From an uncultured Methanobrevibacter sp. (GTDB lineage Archaea > Methanobacteriota > Methanobacteria > Methanobacteriales > Methanobacteriaceae), in NCBI RefSeq assembly GCF_902769175.1, contig NZ_CACXNW010000013.1:1-64000 (forward strand): 64,000 nucleotides of DNA, given 5' to 3'. Of the stretch, positions 56,206-64,000 are shown one piece after another. Within the stretch, counting starts at the first letter, position 1. Every line of letters begins with the position of its first letter. Under the pieces are notes generated by a model. The model searched no databases. It saw only the letters and a list, made by a program, of their open reading frames with translations, and was not told the origin of the DNA. A program made the position numbers and the translations under genes.

Positions 56206-57456
56206 ATGGATAACGAAAAAACTGAAGTTAAAAAAATCAAAACTCAAATCATACCAGCTATTCATAACACTGTCTCTCTACAATTTTATTTAAGAACAGA
56301 AGATGGAAAGCCTATTGCTAATGAAGAAGTTGTCTATAACCTTTTAAGGGAAACAGGAGAGATAAGTAATTCATATAGGCAAATTACCAATGAAGAAGGT
56401 AAGGTTCACTTAACCCTTAACCTAAAGGGTGACACAATCATACAATTATTGTATGAGGGAAGTGACAAATACGAAAAAGCTAAAGTAAATACCTTTAGAG
56501 TAAGACCTTCAAAAGAAGAGAAAGAATTGAAAAACGGTCACCCTTACCAAGTTAGAAGAAGAGAAGAAGCTCAAAAGAAAAAAGAAGAAGCTAAAAAGGA
56601 AAAAGAAGCAGCAAAATTAAGGAAAATTGAGGAATTTGCTGAAGCTCAAAATCAATTGCAGACTGTTGGTGATGATAATGTTGCAATTGAATTGAGAAAT
56701 GTTTCCCTAAGCTTTAAAATAGGTAAGGACAAGATTGATAACCTAAAGGAATATGTTATCAGAACCATTAATAGAACCAAGGAAAAGAAAACCATCTTTA
56801 AGGCAACAGATAATGTTTCATTTAAAATTTATAAAGGTGAAAAGGTAGGAATTATCGGTTTTAACGGTGCTGGAAAAAGTACATTGCTTAAGATCATTTC
56901 AGGTGTATACACTCCAGATGAAGGAGAAGTTATTGTAAATGGAAATATAGCACCTTTACTGTCCTTAGGAGCTGGATTCGATAAGAATTACTCTGGAAGA
57001 GAAAACATATTTTTAAATGGAGCGATTCTTGGATATAATGAAAAATTCCTAAATGAAAAATACGATGAAATCCTTGAATTCTCAGAGCTTGGAGAATTTA
57101 TCAACTTGCCTGTTAAAAACTATTCTTCAGGTATGCTATCAAAACTTGGATTTTCAATAGCAACCATTGTAGATCCTGATATTCTCATTCTTGATGAAGT
57201 TCTTGGAGTAGGAGACATCACTTTCAGAGAAAAAAGTAGAGAAAAGCTTCAATCATTAATGGCATCAAACACTACTGTATTGCTTGTTTCCCACTCAATT
57301 AGAGAAATTAGAAACATTTGTGATAAAGCAATTTGGATTGAAAAAGGTAGAGTGAGAGCTGTTGGTGAAGTAGATGCCATTTGTGATGAGTATGAAGATG
57401 AAGCTCAAAATGTGAGCAAAGAAAAAACCAAAAAGCTCAAACCACAAAGATTCTAA
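56206..57456 (+). CDS. Polysaccharide-export ABC ATPase with N-terminal Ig-like domain
   Basis: A 416-residue ATPase partner of the preceding permease. The nucleotide-binding domain (about 155-395) has Walker A GFNGAGKSTLLK, signature YSSGMLSKLGF, Walker B DILILDEVLGVGD and the switch His in LVSHS, matching Wzt/TagH-type transporters. Unusually, residues about 10-105 form an Ig-like/Big-type domain (TEDGKPIANEEVVYNLL, TNEEGKVHLTLNLKGDTIIQ, LYEGSDKYEKAK) like those in secreted adhesins. A highly charged Lys/Glu helix (about 118-150) links it to the ATPase. No signal peptide precedes the Ig-like part, so it should be cytoplasmic. Wzt proteins often carry a C-terminal sugar-binding domain; here the extra domain is N-terminal. 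Confidence 0.9.
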   Translation: MDNEKTEVKKIKTQIIPAIHNTVSLQFYLRTEDGKPIANEEVVYNLLRETGEISNSYRQITNEEGKVHLTLNLKGDTIIQLLYEGSDKYEKAKVNTFRVRPSKEEKELKNGHPYQVRRREEAQKKKEEAKKEKEAAKLRKIEEFAEAQNQLQTVGDDNVAIELRNVSLSFKIGKDKIDNLKEYVIRTINRTKEKKTIFKATDNVSFKIYKGEKVGIIGFNGAGKSTLLKIISGVYTPDEGEVIVNGNIAPLLSLGAGFDKNYSGRENIFLNGAILGYNEKFLNEKYDEILEFSELGEFINLPVKNYSSGMLSKLGFSIATIVDPDILILDEVLGVGDITFREKSREKLQSLMASNTTVLLVSHSIREIRNICDKAIWIEKGRVRAVGEVDAICDEYEDEAQNVSKEKTKKLKPQRF

Positions 57457-57460
57457 TTAT

Positions 57461-57482
57461 TTAGCTATTTTACAATAGCTAA
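57461..57482 (+). terminator. Hairpin after the ABC ATPase gene
   Basis: TTAGCTATT (57461-57469) and AATAGCTAA (57474-57482) form a 9-bp stem with a four-base loop, five bases after the stop codon, followed by a T run. It is a likely 3' end or terminator. Confidence 0.65.
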
Positions 57483-57861
57483 AACTATTTTTTAATTTTT
57501 AAATAATTAAGAACTATTTTAAAAAACTATTATATGATTTAAAACTCTATAAAAATGTTATTTTTTAAAATATCTTATTTTTAAATTAATTTTTTTATTC
57601 TTCTATCTTTCAATGCCATTTTTTATATTTCTATCATATTTTATTCTTCTATTTTTCAATGCCATTTTTTATATTTTCATCATCATTTTATTCTTCTATT
57701 TTTCAATACTATTTTTTATATATCCGTCATCATTCTAGCTATTGAAGTTAGTTTATAATTGAAAATTTTCATCTCAATCATCTATTCAAAATTAAATTAT
57801 ATTAATAATGACAAACAATATTATATTAATAAAATAATTTTAAAATTTAAGGAGAGATATA
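57483..57861. repeat. Gene-free spacer with 46-bp tandem repeat
   Basis: Three units beginning TTTTATTCTTCTAT and containing TTTCAATGCCATTTTTTATA start near 57594, 57640 and 57686. No gene is seen. GGAGAG before ATG 57862 is the ribosome-binding site of the Cys-rich peptide gene. Confidence 0.8.
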
Positions 57862-58080
57862 ATGAAATTTGAAGACCTTATTGCAAAATGTCCAAAATGT
57901 GGATCTACTGATAAAACTGCTCATAGGAGATTTATTGATAATCATCATGCACATGCTGAATTAAAAGAGTTCAAATGTGATAATTGCGGATATGTTTTTG
58001 AAACTGGAAGGGATAAGGAAAAATCTGAAGATGAAACAATTAAAAAAGAACTTATCACGGAATTAAATAAGAAATTATAA
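57862..58080 (+). CDS. Small Cys-rich (zinc-ribbon-like) peptide paired with radical-SAM enzyme
   Basis: A 72-residue protein: AKCPKCGSTDKTAHRRFIDN, a His-rich centre (NHHAHAEL), then KCDNCGYVF and a charged Lys/Glu tail. The two CxxC pairs could be a zinc ribbon. It lies 75 bp before a SPASM radical-SAM gene. From memory, methanogens carry a conserved pair of this sort (small Cys-rich peptides of the TIGR04165 type beside TIGR04083 radical-SAM enzymes), in which the peptide is the suspected substrate. The pairing is seen here; the modification is inferred. Confidence 0.75.
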   Translation: MKFEDLIAKCPKCGSTDKTAHRRFIDNHHAHAELKEFKCDNCGYVFETGRDKEKSEDETIKKELITELNKKL

Positions 58081-58155
58081 TTTATATTTGATTCAAAAAA
58101 GATAATTTTTTTATTTCTTAATTTTAAGTGCATAAATTTATTTTAGAGGGATTAA

Positions 58156-59295
58156 ATGACTTTTCATGTAATGATTATATCTACTTTAGGATGTCCATCT
58201 AATTGTTCCTATTGTTGGGGTTCTGAAGAAAATGCAGAATTGATGGATATTGATGTAATCAATCAAATTGTTAAATGGTTAGCTAATTTTAGAGATGAGC
58301 CTGTACATTTCACATTCCATGGTGGAGAACCTTTGCTTGCAGGTTATGAATTCTATGAAAAGGCCCTCCCTTTGCTTAATGATGCTACAACCCATGAAAC
58401 TGAAGGTTTTTCATTACAGAGCAACTTATGGCTGTTGGATGAAGAAATGGCTGACTTATTCTCAAACTATAATATAGCTATCAGTACAAGCATTGATGGT
58501 CCTAAGGAAATCAATGATTATCAAAGAGGAGAAGGCTATTTTGATAAAACCATGAAATCAGTTAAATTAGCTACTGATAAAGGCATCCAAATCAATTTTG
58601 TATGTACATTCACTTCATACTCTAAGGATTTTTCAGATGAAATCTATGATTTCTTTAAGGAAAATGGATTGAATTTAAAGATACATGCTGCTTTGCCATC
58701 ATTACGTGGAGATAATGCAGACCCATGGGCACTTCATCAGGATGAACATGGAAAATTATTGATTGATTGGCTAGATAAATACCTTTATGATTTGGACAAG
58801 TTTGTAATTATGGACTTGGACCATATTGCAAAAAGCAGCCTTAGAAGAGTTGGAACATTATGCACTTTCAATGATTGTATGGGAACTACCCTTGCTGTAG
58901 GTCATGACGGTTCAATTTATCCTTGCTATCGTTTTGTTGGAATGGATGAATACATTATGGGCAATGTTTATGATGAGCCTTCAATGGAAGACCTTGAGAA
59001 GTCTGAGGCATGGGAAAAGTTGATGGAATTCAAGAATTTTGTTGATGAGGACTGTGCAGACTGTAAGTTCATTAAGTTCTGCAGAGGCGGATGCCCTTAT
59101 AATGGTATTGTTGCCACCCAGTCTCCAAAAGCTGTTGATCCTCAATGTGAAGCTTACAAGATGATATTTGGAGAGGTTTCCAGAAGAGCGAATGAAGACT
59201 TTAAGAAAAATGCTATGGCTGCATTTGGTGGCGCTCCAAGAGTTAGAAATGAAGGAGACCCATTTTCCATTATGGATTTGATGACAAAATTATAA
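58156..59295 (+). CDS. SPASM-domain radical-SAM protein, probable peptide-modifying or sulfatase-maturase-like enzyme
   Basis: A 379-residue radical-SAM enzyme. The [4Fe-4S]-SAM motif is CPSNCSYC (about residue 13), and FHGGEPLLAG is the SAM-binding GGE motif. STSIDGP is typical of the anSME/peptide-maturase group. The SPASM region contributes further cysteines: CTFNDCMG, YPCYRF and CADCKFIKFCRGGCPYNG. Relatives oxidise or cross-link residues in proteins or small peptides. The upstream Cys-rich peptide gene is the obvious candidate substrate. A tandem array and a two-hairpin element follow the stop codon directly. Confidence 0.88.
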   Translation: MTFHVMIISTLGCPSNCSYCWGSEENAELMDIDVINQIVKWLANFRDEPVHFTFHGGEPLLAGYEFYEKALPLLNDATTHETEGFSLQSNLWLLDEEMADLFSNYNIAISTSIDGPKEINDYQRGEGYFDKTMKSVKLATDKGIQINFVCTFTSYSKDFSDEIYDFFKENGLNLKIHAALPSLRGDNADPWALHQDEHGKLLIDWLDKYLYDLDKFVIMDLDHIAKSSLRRVGTLCTFNDCMGTTLAVGHDGSIYPCYRFVGMDEYIMGNVYDEPSMEDLEKSEAWEKLMEFKNFVDEDCADCKFIKFCRGGCPYNGIVATQSPKAVDPQCEAYKMIFGEVSRRANEDFKKNAMAAFGGAPRVRNEGDPFSIMDLMTKL

Positions 59296-59427
59296 CCAAG
59301 CTTTTGACCCAAGCTTTTGGCCCAAGCTTTTGGCCCAAGCTTTTGGCCCAAGCTTTTGGCCCAAGCTTTTGGCCCAAGCTTTTGGCCCAAGCTTTTGGCC
59401 CAAGCTGCCCAAGCTTTTGGCCCAAGC
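59296..59427 (+). repeat. 13-bp tandem array, about 11 copies
   Basis: The unit GCCCAAGCTTTTG, with a HindIII-type AAGCTT core, is repeated about eleven times; most copies are perfect, one (about 59401) is shortened. It runs from the radical-SAM stop codon into hairpin 1 of the adjoining two-hairpin element, whose lead-in CCAAGCTTTTT is the last unit. It looks like a local expansion of the element's own lead-in. Open frames across it encode only a repetitive Gly/Pro/Lys/Ala/Trp string and are not genes. Confidence 0.9.
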
Positions 59428-59526
59428 TTTTTGAGCCTGCGGCTCAAAAACCTTGACCAAAATATTTTTCATGGGTTTTTAGTGGAAGCCTTAGGAAAAT
59501 TATTTTGATTAAACTTTTAAAGTTTG
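59421..59526 (+). repeat. Dispersed two-hairpin element, copy D
   Basis: A 10-bp stem TTTTTGAGCC/GGCTCAAAAA with loop TGC (59428-59450), the block CCTTGACCAAAATATTTTTC, a variable stretch, then the distal palindrome AAACTTT/AAAGTTT (59511-59525). It has the same orientation and order as copies A to C. The gene-free spacer to 59763 holds nothing else I can identify. Confidence 0.75.
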
Positions 59527-59763
59527 GAAAATTCTCATTTTTGCTATTTGCTATCTGAATATTTTACTTATTTACTGCAAATGTTTTTTTAATTTCTATT
59601 CCTTTTTTTCTTTAAATTCTTTTTTTATATATAAATATCATAGATAACTATTAATAATATGTAAATTAAATAAATAGTTATATTATATTTTATTTGCAAT
59701 AACAGATTGCATTAATATAATAAATGATTTAATAATAGAAATTTATATTTATCGAGGCATCTT

Positions 59764-60261
59764 ATGTATATTAAAATTAGGAGAGATACTTTAATAATTT
59801 TATTATTGGCTTTTATCTTAATTGTTTGTGGTAGATTAATAATCTATGTAGCATATGCGTCCTCTGCTGAAGATGTTCAAGGAGTACCTATTGCAGGTAT
59901 TATCGTAAAAGGAAATGATATTGTACCTATTGACAGTATTAGATACAATGTTCAGAATTCTGGTTTAAGAGAAGGCAGTTATATCGATGGTGATATTCTT
60001 AAGACATCCATACGGGAGCTGCCTGTGACGGAGGCCGAGGCCAATGCAGAAAGTTTTGTACGGCAATCAACAATTCCAGGTACTACCATTGCTCCTATTG
60101 CTGGAGCTGATGTAAGTGTAAATAGGGATACCGGTATTGTTACAGTAACTGTTATTGAGGATTTCTCAACAATCAATATTATTGCAAATAGTACAACTGC
60201 TACTGACAATAATAATCCTCAGTCATCAACAAGTGTTTATAATTATAGTATTGCTGGATAG
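59764..60261 (+). CDS. Membrane-anchored or secreted protein with a POTRA-like segment
   Basis: A 165-residue protein. Residues about 8-30 are a hydrophobic N-terminal anchor (IILLLAFILIVCGRLIIYVAY). Residues 43-90 (GIIVKGNDIVPIDSIRYNVQ, SGLREGSYIDGDILK) resemble a POTRA or surface-antigen fold, in which a strand is followed by V-x-G-N. The rest is Ser/Thr-rich. It lies twelve bases before the next gene, so the two are co-transcribed and probably interact at the cell surface. The POTRA resemblance is by eye only. Function unknown. Confidence 0.75.
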   Translation: MYIKIRRDTLIILLLAFILIVCGRLIIYVAYASSAEDVQGVPIAGIIVKGNDIVPIDSIRYNVQNSGLREGSYIDGDILKTSIRELPVTEAEANAESFVRQSTIPGTTIAPIAGADVSVNRDTGIVTVTVIEDFSTINIIANSTTATDNNNPQSSTSVYNYSIAG

Positions 60262-60272
60262 GAGGTTATAAT

Positions 60273-61547
60273 TTGAGTAAGAAATTCAATAAAATCATTG
60301 GTTTAGTATTTTTAGTTTTGATGCTCTTTTCAGTATTATCCGCTGTTTCAGCTACTTGTAACGTAATCGTTATTACTGACCCATCTTGTGAAGATCCGAA
60401 TGGTGCTGCTGCAGGAAGTATGTCCTTTGCTAACAACATGTTCCAATCTTCATTCATCATGTCTAAGAATGATGGTTATGCAGTGCTTTCCGGGGGGGAA
60501 GGTAACGGTACAGAAAGGAACTATGCGATTATTGATTCACTTGGTGCTATGCAACATGGTTCAAGTCCAGCTGCTGCTGCAGCTTTATCCACTGGTTTTA
60601 AAGGTATTCGTTTACTTATTGGTGGACCTACAATGGGAGCAGCTATTGGAGGGGACTATAATGCATATCTTGTTGTAGTGGATGATTCCGGAACCATTAG
60701 AGTCACTCACCACACTGGTGGTGTTGTTCAATTACCTCAAGGTTCAAAAGGAGCTATTATTCACTTGAGAAACAGTGTAGGTAACCCTATGGCCGGTACT
60801 GCAGACCGTGTACGTAGAGAAACTGCAGTAAACATAGGAAAAATGATTAGGGATGGTTATCCTGCTACCTATATCGTTGGAAAAGCTATGGAGGAAATAG
60901 CTGAAGATTCTGGTGAGAAATACGGTGGGGGTGCAGTAAACCTTGTTTCATTAATCAGCACTGGAGACATGTTTGTACCGGATAGAGTAAACACCACAGG
61001 TTATCCAATGGATGAAAACTATTCCAAAGTATGTTTAGACTGTGGTTGGGCAACCGCTTATCCTGATGCAGAAAACTATAATGTATGTCCGATTTGTAAT
61101 CATGAATTGGAGGTTCGTACTGCTACAGATGTTTTAATCAATGAGATTACAGTATCTAAAGATTCTGTTTCTGTCTCTGTTTATGGAAGTGAAAAGGCAG
61201 GACTGGGAGATATTACCCGTGAAGTTGTTAAGGCATCGGTTAAGAAGTATGGTTACAATGCATCGTCTATAGCAGGTTCGATTAATAGGGGTATCAATAA
61301 CGGTCTCATTGTTGGAGTAGATTATGTAGAGCCAAGTGATTTAAATGTAAAACCTAACATTCGTGCTGTAGGTGTTTATTATAATCCATTGCCAAATGGC
61401 AGAACTTCTCCTGCATGGAACTTGCCTATTAACTCTATATTCCTTACTATCTTAGGTTCAATTCAAACAGCTATTGGTTTTGTTTTAATTGTTCTGGTGA
61501 TATTTAGAACAAGATTGCTTAAGTCATTTAGGGATCGTGTTTCCTAA
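60273..61547 (+). CDS. Conserved Methanobacteriales membrane protein with zinc-ribbon insert
   Basis: A 424-residue protein. A signal peptide (about 1-26, VLMLFSVLSAVSAT) is followed by a large exported domain with many small residues (GAAAGSMSFANNM; GGPTMGAAIGGDYNAYLVVV). A four-Cys zinc-ribbon segment is at about 250-275 (CLDCGWATAYPDAENYNVCP, then CNH). A C-terminal membrane helix (about 389-413) and a basic cytoplasmic end (RTRLLKSFRDRVS) finish it. I do not recognise a characterised relative. TTG 60273 is the start, with AGGAGG nine bases upstream and overlapping the end of the preceding gene. Confidence 0.78.
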   Translation: MSKKFNKIIGLVFLVLMLFSVLSAVSATCNVIVITDPSCEDPNGAAAGSMSFANNMFQSSFIMSKNDGYAVLSGGEGNGTERNYAIIDSLGAMQHGSSPAAAAALSTGFKGIRLLIGGPTMGAAIGGDYNAYLVVVDDSGTIRVTHHTGGVVQLPQGSKGAIIHLRNSVGNPMAGTADRVRRETAVNIGKMIRDGYPATYIVGKAMEEIAEDSGEKYGGGAVNLVSLISTGDMFVPDRVNTTGYPMDENYSKVCLDCGWATAYPDAENYNVCPICNHELEVRTATDVLINEITVSKDSVSVSVYGSEKAGLGDITREVVKASVKKYGYNASSIAGSINRGINNGLIVGVDYVEPSDLNVKPNIRAVGVYYNPLPNGRTSPAWNLPINSIFLTILGSIQTAIGFVLIVLVIFRTRLLKSFRDRVS

Positions 61548-61563
61548 TTGCTTTTAGCAATTA
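61546..61563 (+). terminator. Hairpin at the end of the membrane-protein gene
   Basis: TAATTGC and GCAATTA pair around a short T-rich loop, the first TAA being close to or part of the stop codon; T runs follow. It is a likely transcript end for the two-gene unit. Confidence 0.55.
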
Positions 61564-61999
61564 ATCTTTTTCTTTTTTAATTTTTTATTATTCTTTTTAA
61601 TTAGTTCTTTTTTTATTCAAAAAACTTTAATTTTTTTATTTATTCATTCAATCTTTTTTAAATTTTATGATTTATTTTTTTATTTATTGAATTTAAATTA
61701 TCTTTTATTCAATTCTTTTAATTATTTATTTGTTTTTATTTAATATTTAAATGAAAATTCTTTTTTATCAATTTTAATAAGTTTTTAATAGTAATCTATT
61801 TAAATAAAAAAATATAAAATACTATATAGACTATTACTTAATATAAATCATTTATTTATGATTTATTTTGTTTTTATTTGAAAATTCAATTTTTCATATT
61901 TTTTAAAAATTTAAAATTTACTTCTTATGATTTTAAATAGTTAGATAGTTCATTTAAAATCAGTTTTTTTATTATAATTATGATATTTATAGGGATAAT
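61548..61999. other. Gene-free AT-rich spacer before the DUF356 gene
   Basis: No gene, RNA or clear tandem repeat is seen. A TATA-like AAATACTATATAGAC lies near 61818, but it is about 180 bases from the next start codon. The sequence is T-rich, with poly-T tracts that could terminate the preceding transcript. Confidence 0.5.
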
Positions 62000-62419
62000 A
62001 TGGCGTTAGTATTAATAAGAGGAGAAAATAATGCAAAGATTCTCAATGCAATTGCAGATGTTGAAAGGCATGCTAAATTAAATTTAACTACAAAACCAAA
62101 AAGGATTGATGCAAATTATGCAGATAAGATTGTTGAAAAGATATTGAATGCTCCTTTAAGAACAAAATCAAAAGTAGCTACAGCATTTCGTATTAAAGAG
62201 GACACAGCAACAGCAATTGTACAAGTAAAAAAGATTCATCCTCCAGCTCATATTGTCGTTATCAGCAATGATTATGATGATTATAAGGAATTGAATAAAA
62301 TGGTGGATAATGCAGCAGTATTCAGAGGATATTACTCTGGCAAAAAGCAATTTACTGAAATGAAAGATTATAAATCAAATAAAAAAGGAAGAAACAATGT
62401 TGTAAGTGATTATAATTAA
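62000..62419 (+). CDS. DUF356-family methanogen protein
   Basis: A 139-residue protein of DUF356, found almost only in methanogens. Conserved blocks are MALVLIRGENNAKILNAIAD, LNAPLRTKSKVATAFRI and HPPAHIVVISNDYDDYKELN. It has no membrane segments; the C-terminus is basic (KSNKKGRNN). Function unknown. It appears monocistronic. Confidence 0.85.
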   Translation: MALVLIRGENNAKILNAIADVERHAKLNLTTKPKRIDANYADKIVEKILNAPLRTKSKVATAFRIKEDTATAIVQVKKIHPPAHIVVISNDYDDYKELNKMVDNAAVFRGYYSGKKQFTEMKDYKSNKKGRNNVVSDYN

Positions 62420-62993
62420 TCCTTTTCTTATTTCCTTTATTTTTTGGTAAAACTTTTTTTTATTTATTTTTCTATACTCAATTTTTTGATATAATTTTTT
62501 TATTTTTATTTTCTGTATTCTATTTTTTTTCTATTAGTTTTTATTTTTCTTTATTTTTATTTTTTTGTATTCTATTTTTTTTCTATTGGTTTTTATTTTT
62601 CTTTATTTTTATTTTTTGTATTCTATTTTTTTATTTTTCATTATTTATTCATGACTTAAAGTCCTAAATTATATAATTTTTTATAATTTTTATAATTTTT
62701 TTTTTTATCTTTTGAAATTTTTAAATTCAAAAAATTAAATATTTTTCAAGAGAAAAAATTTTCTTCAAAAATCTTATTTTTTTATTCTTCTTATTTTTCT
62801 TTTTTTATTATTTAAAAGATAATAATTGGTTTATTTTTATAATTAACTTTATAATTTCTTTTAAATTTAAAATAAGATGTAATTATTCCTTTATTTTGAT
62901 GTAAGTAAGCACTTGCACTCGAAAACCTTTATATACTTATTCAAATATAATAATATTATATCTAAATTGAATAATCGAAAGGATGAATCTAAT
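62420..62993. repeat. T-rich spacer with 51-bp tandem repeats and adhesin promoter
   Basis: Units containing TGTATTCTATTTTTTTTCTA and TTTTTATTTTTCTTTATTTT recur about three times between 62501 and 62640. No gene is seen. A strong archaeal promoter lies at 62921-62936: GAAAACC (BRE) followed by TTTATATAC, about 60 bases before the adhesin start codon, so transcription could still occur. Confidence 0.75.
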
Positions 62994-64000
62994 ATGAAGA
63001 AAAATAATACTTTTTAAAATCTATCATTTTACTTATGGTATGTTTTTGTTTTTTTGTAGGAATCTCTTCTGCATTTGCAGCAAGTGACATTGACAATGAA
63101 GCAATCACATTCGATAATGAAATGACTATTAATAACGAAAATATAATTGGCGAATTAAATGCTGATTATCATAACACTGTCGAAAAAAATAAAAATGTTT
63201 AAAATAGCAACAATGCTTCTGGAGAATTATTTTCTGGTGCGGATGATTCTACACCAAAAAATAATTCCCCAGGAACTTATGAAGATTTTATTAATGACAT
63301 TGGCGAATTAAGTTCTGGTGCAGTAGTTGAATTAAATAGAAATTATAATTTCTCTTCTGCTAATTACAAACCACTTGTTTTAGATGTTGAAGATCTTACC
63401 ATTAACGGTAACGGACATGTAATATATGGGAACAAAAATGGCCCTAGAATATTTAACGTGACTGCTGATGGTGTATTGATTAATAATGTGACTTTTGTTA
63501 ACGTGGAATTCACTCTCAATAACACCCAGTCATTTTCTAATTGTGGACGTTACGTTTCTGGATTTAATTGTGCTTACAGTCCTATTACAGTTAGCGGAGA
63601 TTATGCTGAAATCTCTGGCTGTCGTTTCTTTGGAACTAAAGCTGTAAATGGTGGAGCAATCTTTTGGGTTGGAAGCATGGGTAAAATTAATTCCTGTCAA
63701 TTTGTAAATTGTTTTGCAAAAGCTATAGGTGGAGCAATTTATATGGACGGATACCATAATTCAATCAAAGGTTCAACATTTATAAATTGTACTACTGAAT
63801 GCACTAAAGATTTCGTCTTTTTAGGATCTGAACGTAAAAAAGTTTCTCTTAAAGATTGTTTATGTGAAAAATCTGGTCGTATATTTGATTCAAAGTCATC
63901 AGATTTTGATCCTGAAATTTTCCATTATTCTCACATGACTCGTGTTGCAGATAAGGAAATTGATTTAATTCCTTTATTATACTCTTCCATAGCAGATGGC
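62994..64000 (+). pseudogene. Adhesin-like surface protein gene, 5' frameshift and internal stop; runs off the window
   Basis: ATG 62994 follows GAAAGGATG-type ribosome-binding context and encodes MKKNNTF, but TAA at 63015 ends it. Restoring one T to the T run at 63011-63015 gives a full signal peptide (KSIILLMVCFCFFVGISSAF then AA). A second stop, TAA at 63200, interrupts the same frame after EKNKNV. Beyond it the frame stays open to the window end, with beta-helix repeats (INGNGHVIYG, GGAIFWVGS, GGAIYMDG) and DFDPEIFHYSHMTRVADKEI, which matches DFDPEYMYYRHFINLADKKI-type sequence in the broken gene at 66-2928. The two are paralogues. Surface adhesion is the inferred ancestral role. Confidence 0.85.

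Noticed and set aside
59154-59508. Open frames on both strands through the 13-bp array, encoding repeats of Lys-Leu-Gly-Pro-Lys-Ala-Trp or similar
   Set aside because: They exist only because 13-bp repeats lack stops in some frames. There is no start context or homology, and they overlap the radical-SAM gene end.
63530-63757. Minus-strand 75-codon frame at the window end
   Set aside because: It is the reverse of the adhesin-like beta-helix repeats and has no features of its own.

Overview
The window is about 64 kb of very AT-rich archaeal chromosome. A histone, L7Ae, S28e, L24e, S6e, S24e and S27ae ribosomal proteins, aIF2-gamma and aIF5B, RNA polymerase subunits E' and Spt4, a CfbC-type NifH homologue (coenzyme F430 synthesis), geranylgeranyl lipid reductase and several methanogen-only DUF families make it a hydrogenotrophic methanogen of the Methanobacteriales. 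Adhesin-like surface proteins, a DUF4013 pair and a nonribosomal peptide synthetase (NRPS) point to Methanobrevibacter, probably a gut or rumen species near M. ruminantium/M. olleyae. The genus is an inference from gene content.

Layout. 1-2.9 kb: remains of an adhesin-like protein gene broken by four frameshifts. 3.5-5.1 kb: secreted transglutaminase-like protein. 5.7-11.1 kb: DtxR-type regulator, tRNA splicing endonuclease, TrpRS, SpoIIM-like membrane protein, threonine synthase. 11.7-22.3 kb: the information-processing core: histone, rpl7ae-rps28e-rpl24e-ndk-infB, rps6e, aIF2-gamma with a PIN nuclease, rpoE-spt4, DUF4013 protein, dephospho-CoA kinase, rps24e-rps27ae. 22.6-32.5 kb: one three-module NRPS gene (C-A-T, C-A-T, C-A-T-TE) split by three single-base frameshifts. 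32.9-46.1 kb: argH, PP-loop ATPase, acetyltransferase, ferredoxin plus lipid reductase, galE, purF, peptidase U32, cfbC. 46.5-49.7 kb: a second DUF4013 protein, a three-gene minus-strand island, DUF371. 49.85 kb: tRNA-Leu(GAG). 50.3-57.5 kb: surface-polysaccharide genes (galU, sugar epimerase, GT2 glycosyltransferase, ABC-2 exporter) with an ADP-ribosylglycohydrolase on the minus strand. 57.9-59.3 kb: a small Cys-rich peptide with a SPASM radical-SAM enzyme. 59.8-62.4 kb: a secreted/membrane pair and a DUF356 gene. 63.0 kb to the end: a second adhesin-like gene, paralogous to the first and also broken.

Three themes stand out. (1) All frameshifts and the clear nonsense codons lie in accessory genes (two adhesins, the NRPS, the ADP-ribosylglycohydrolase), while about 45 housekeeping genes read cleanly. 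(2) Most AT-rich spacers carry their own short tandem duplications. In addition, a dispersed two-hairpin element sits just after the stop codons of four genes, always in the gene's orientation. (3) Candidate functional novelties are a kink-turn-like hairpin before the L7Ae gene, an ABC-exporter ATPase fused to an Ig-like domain of surface-protein type, and the radical-SAM/Cys-rich peptide pair. Nearly all genes are on the plus strand. All function calls come from reading the translations by eye; no database search was run.
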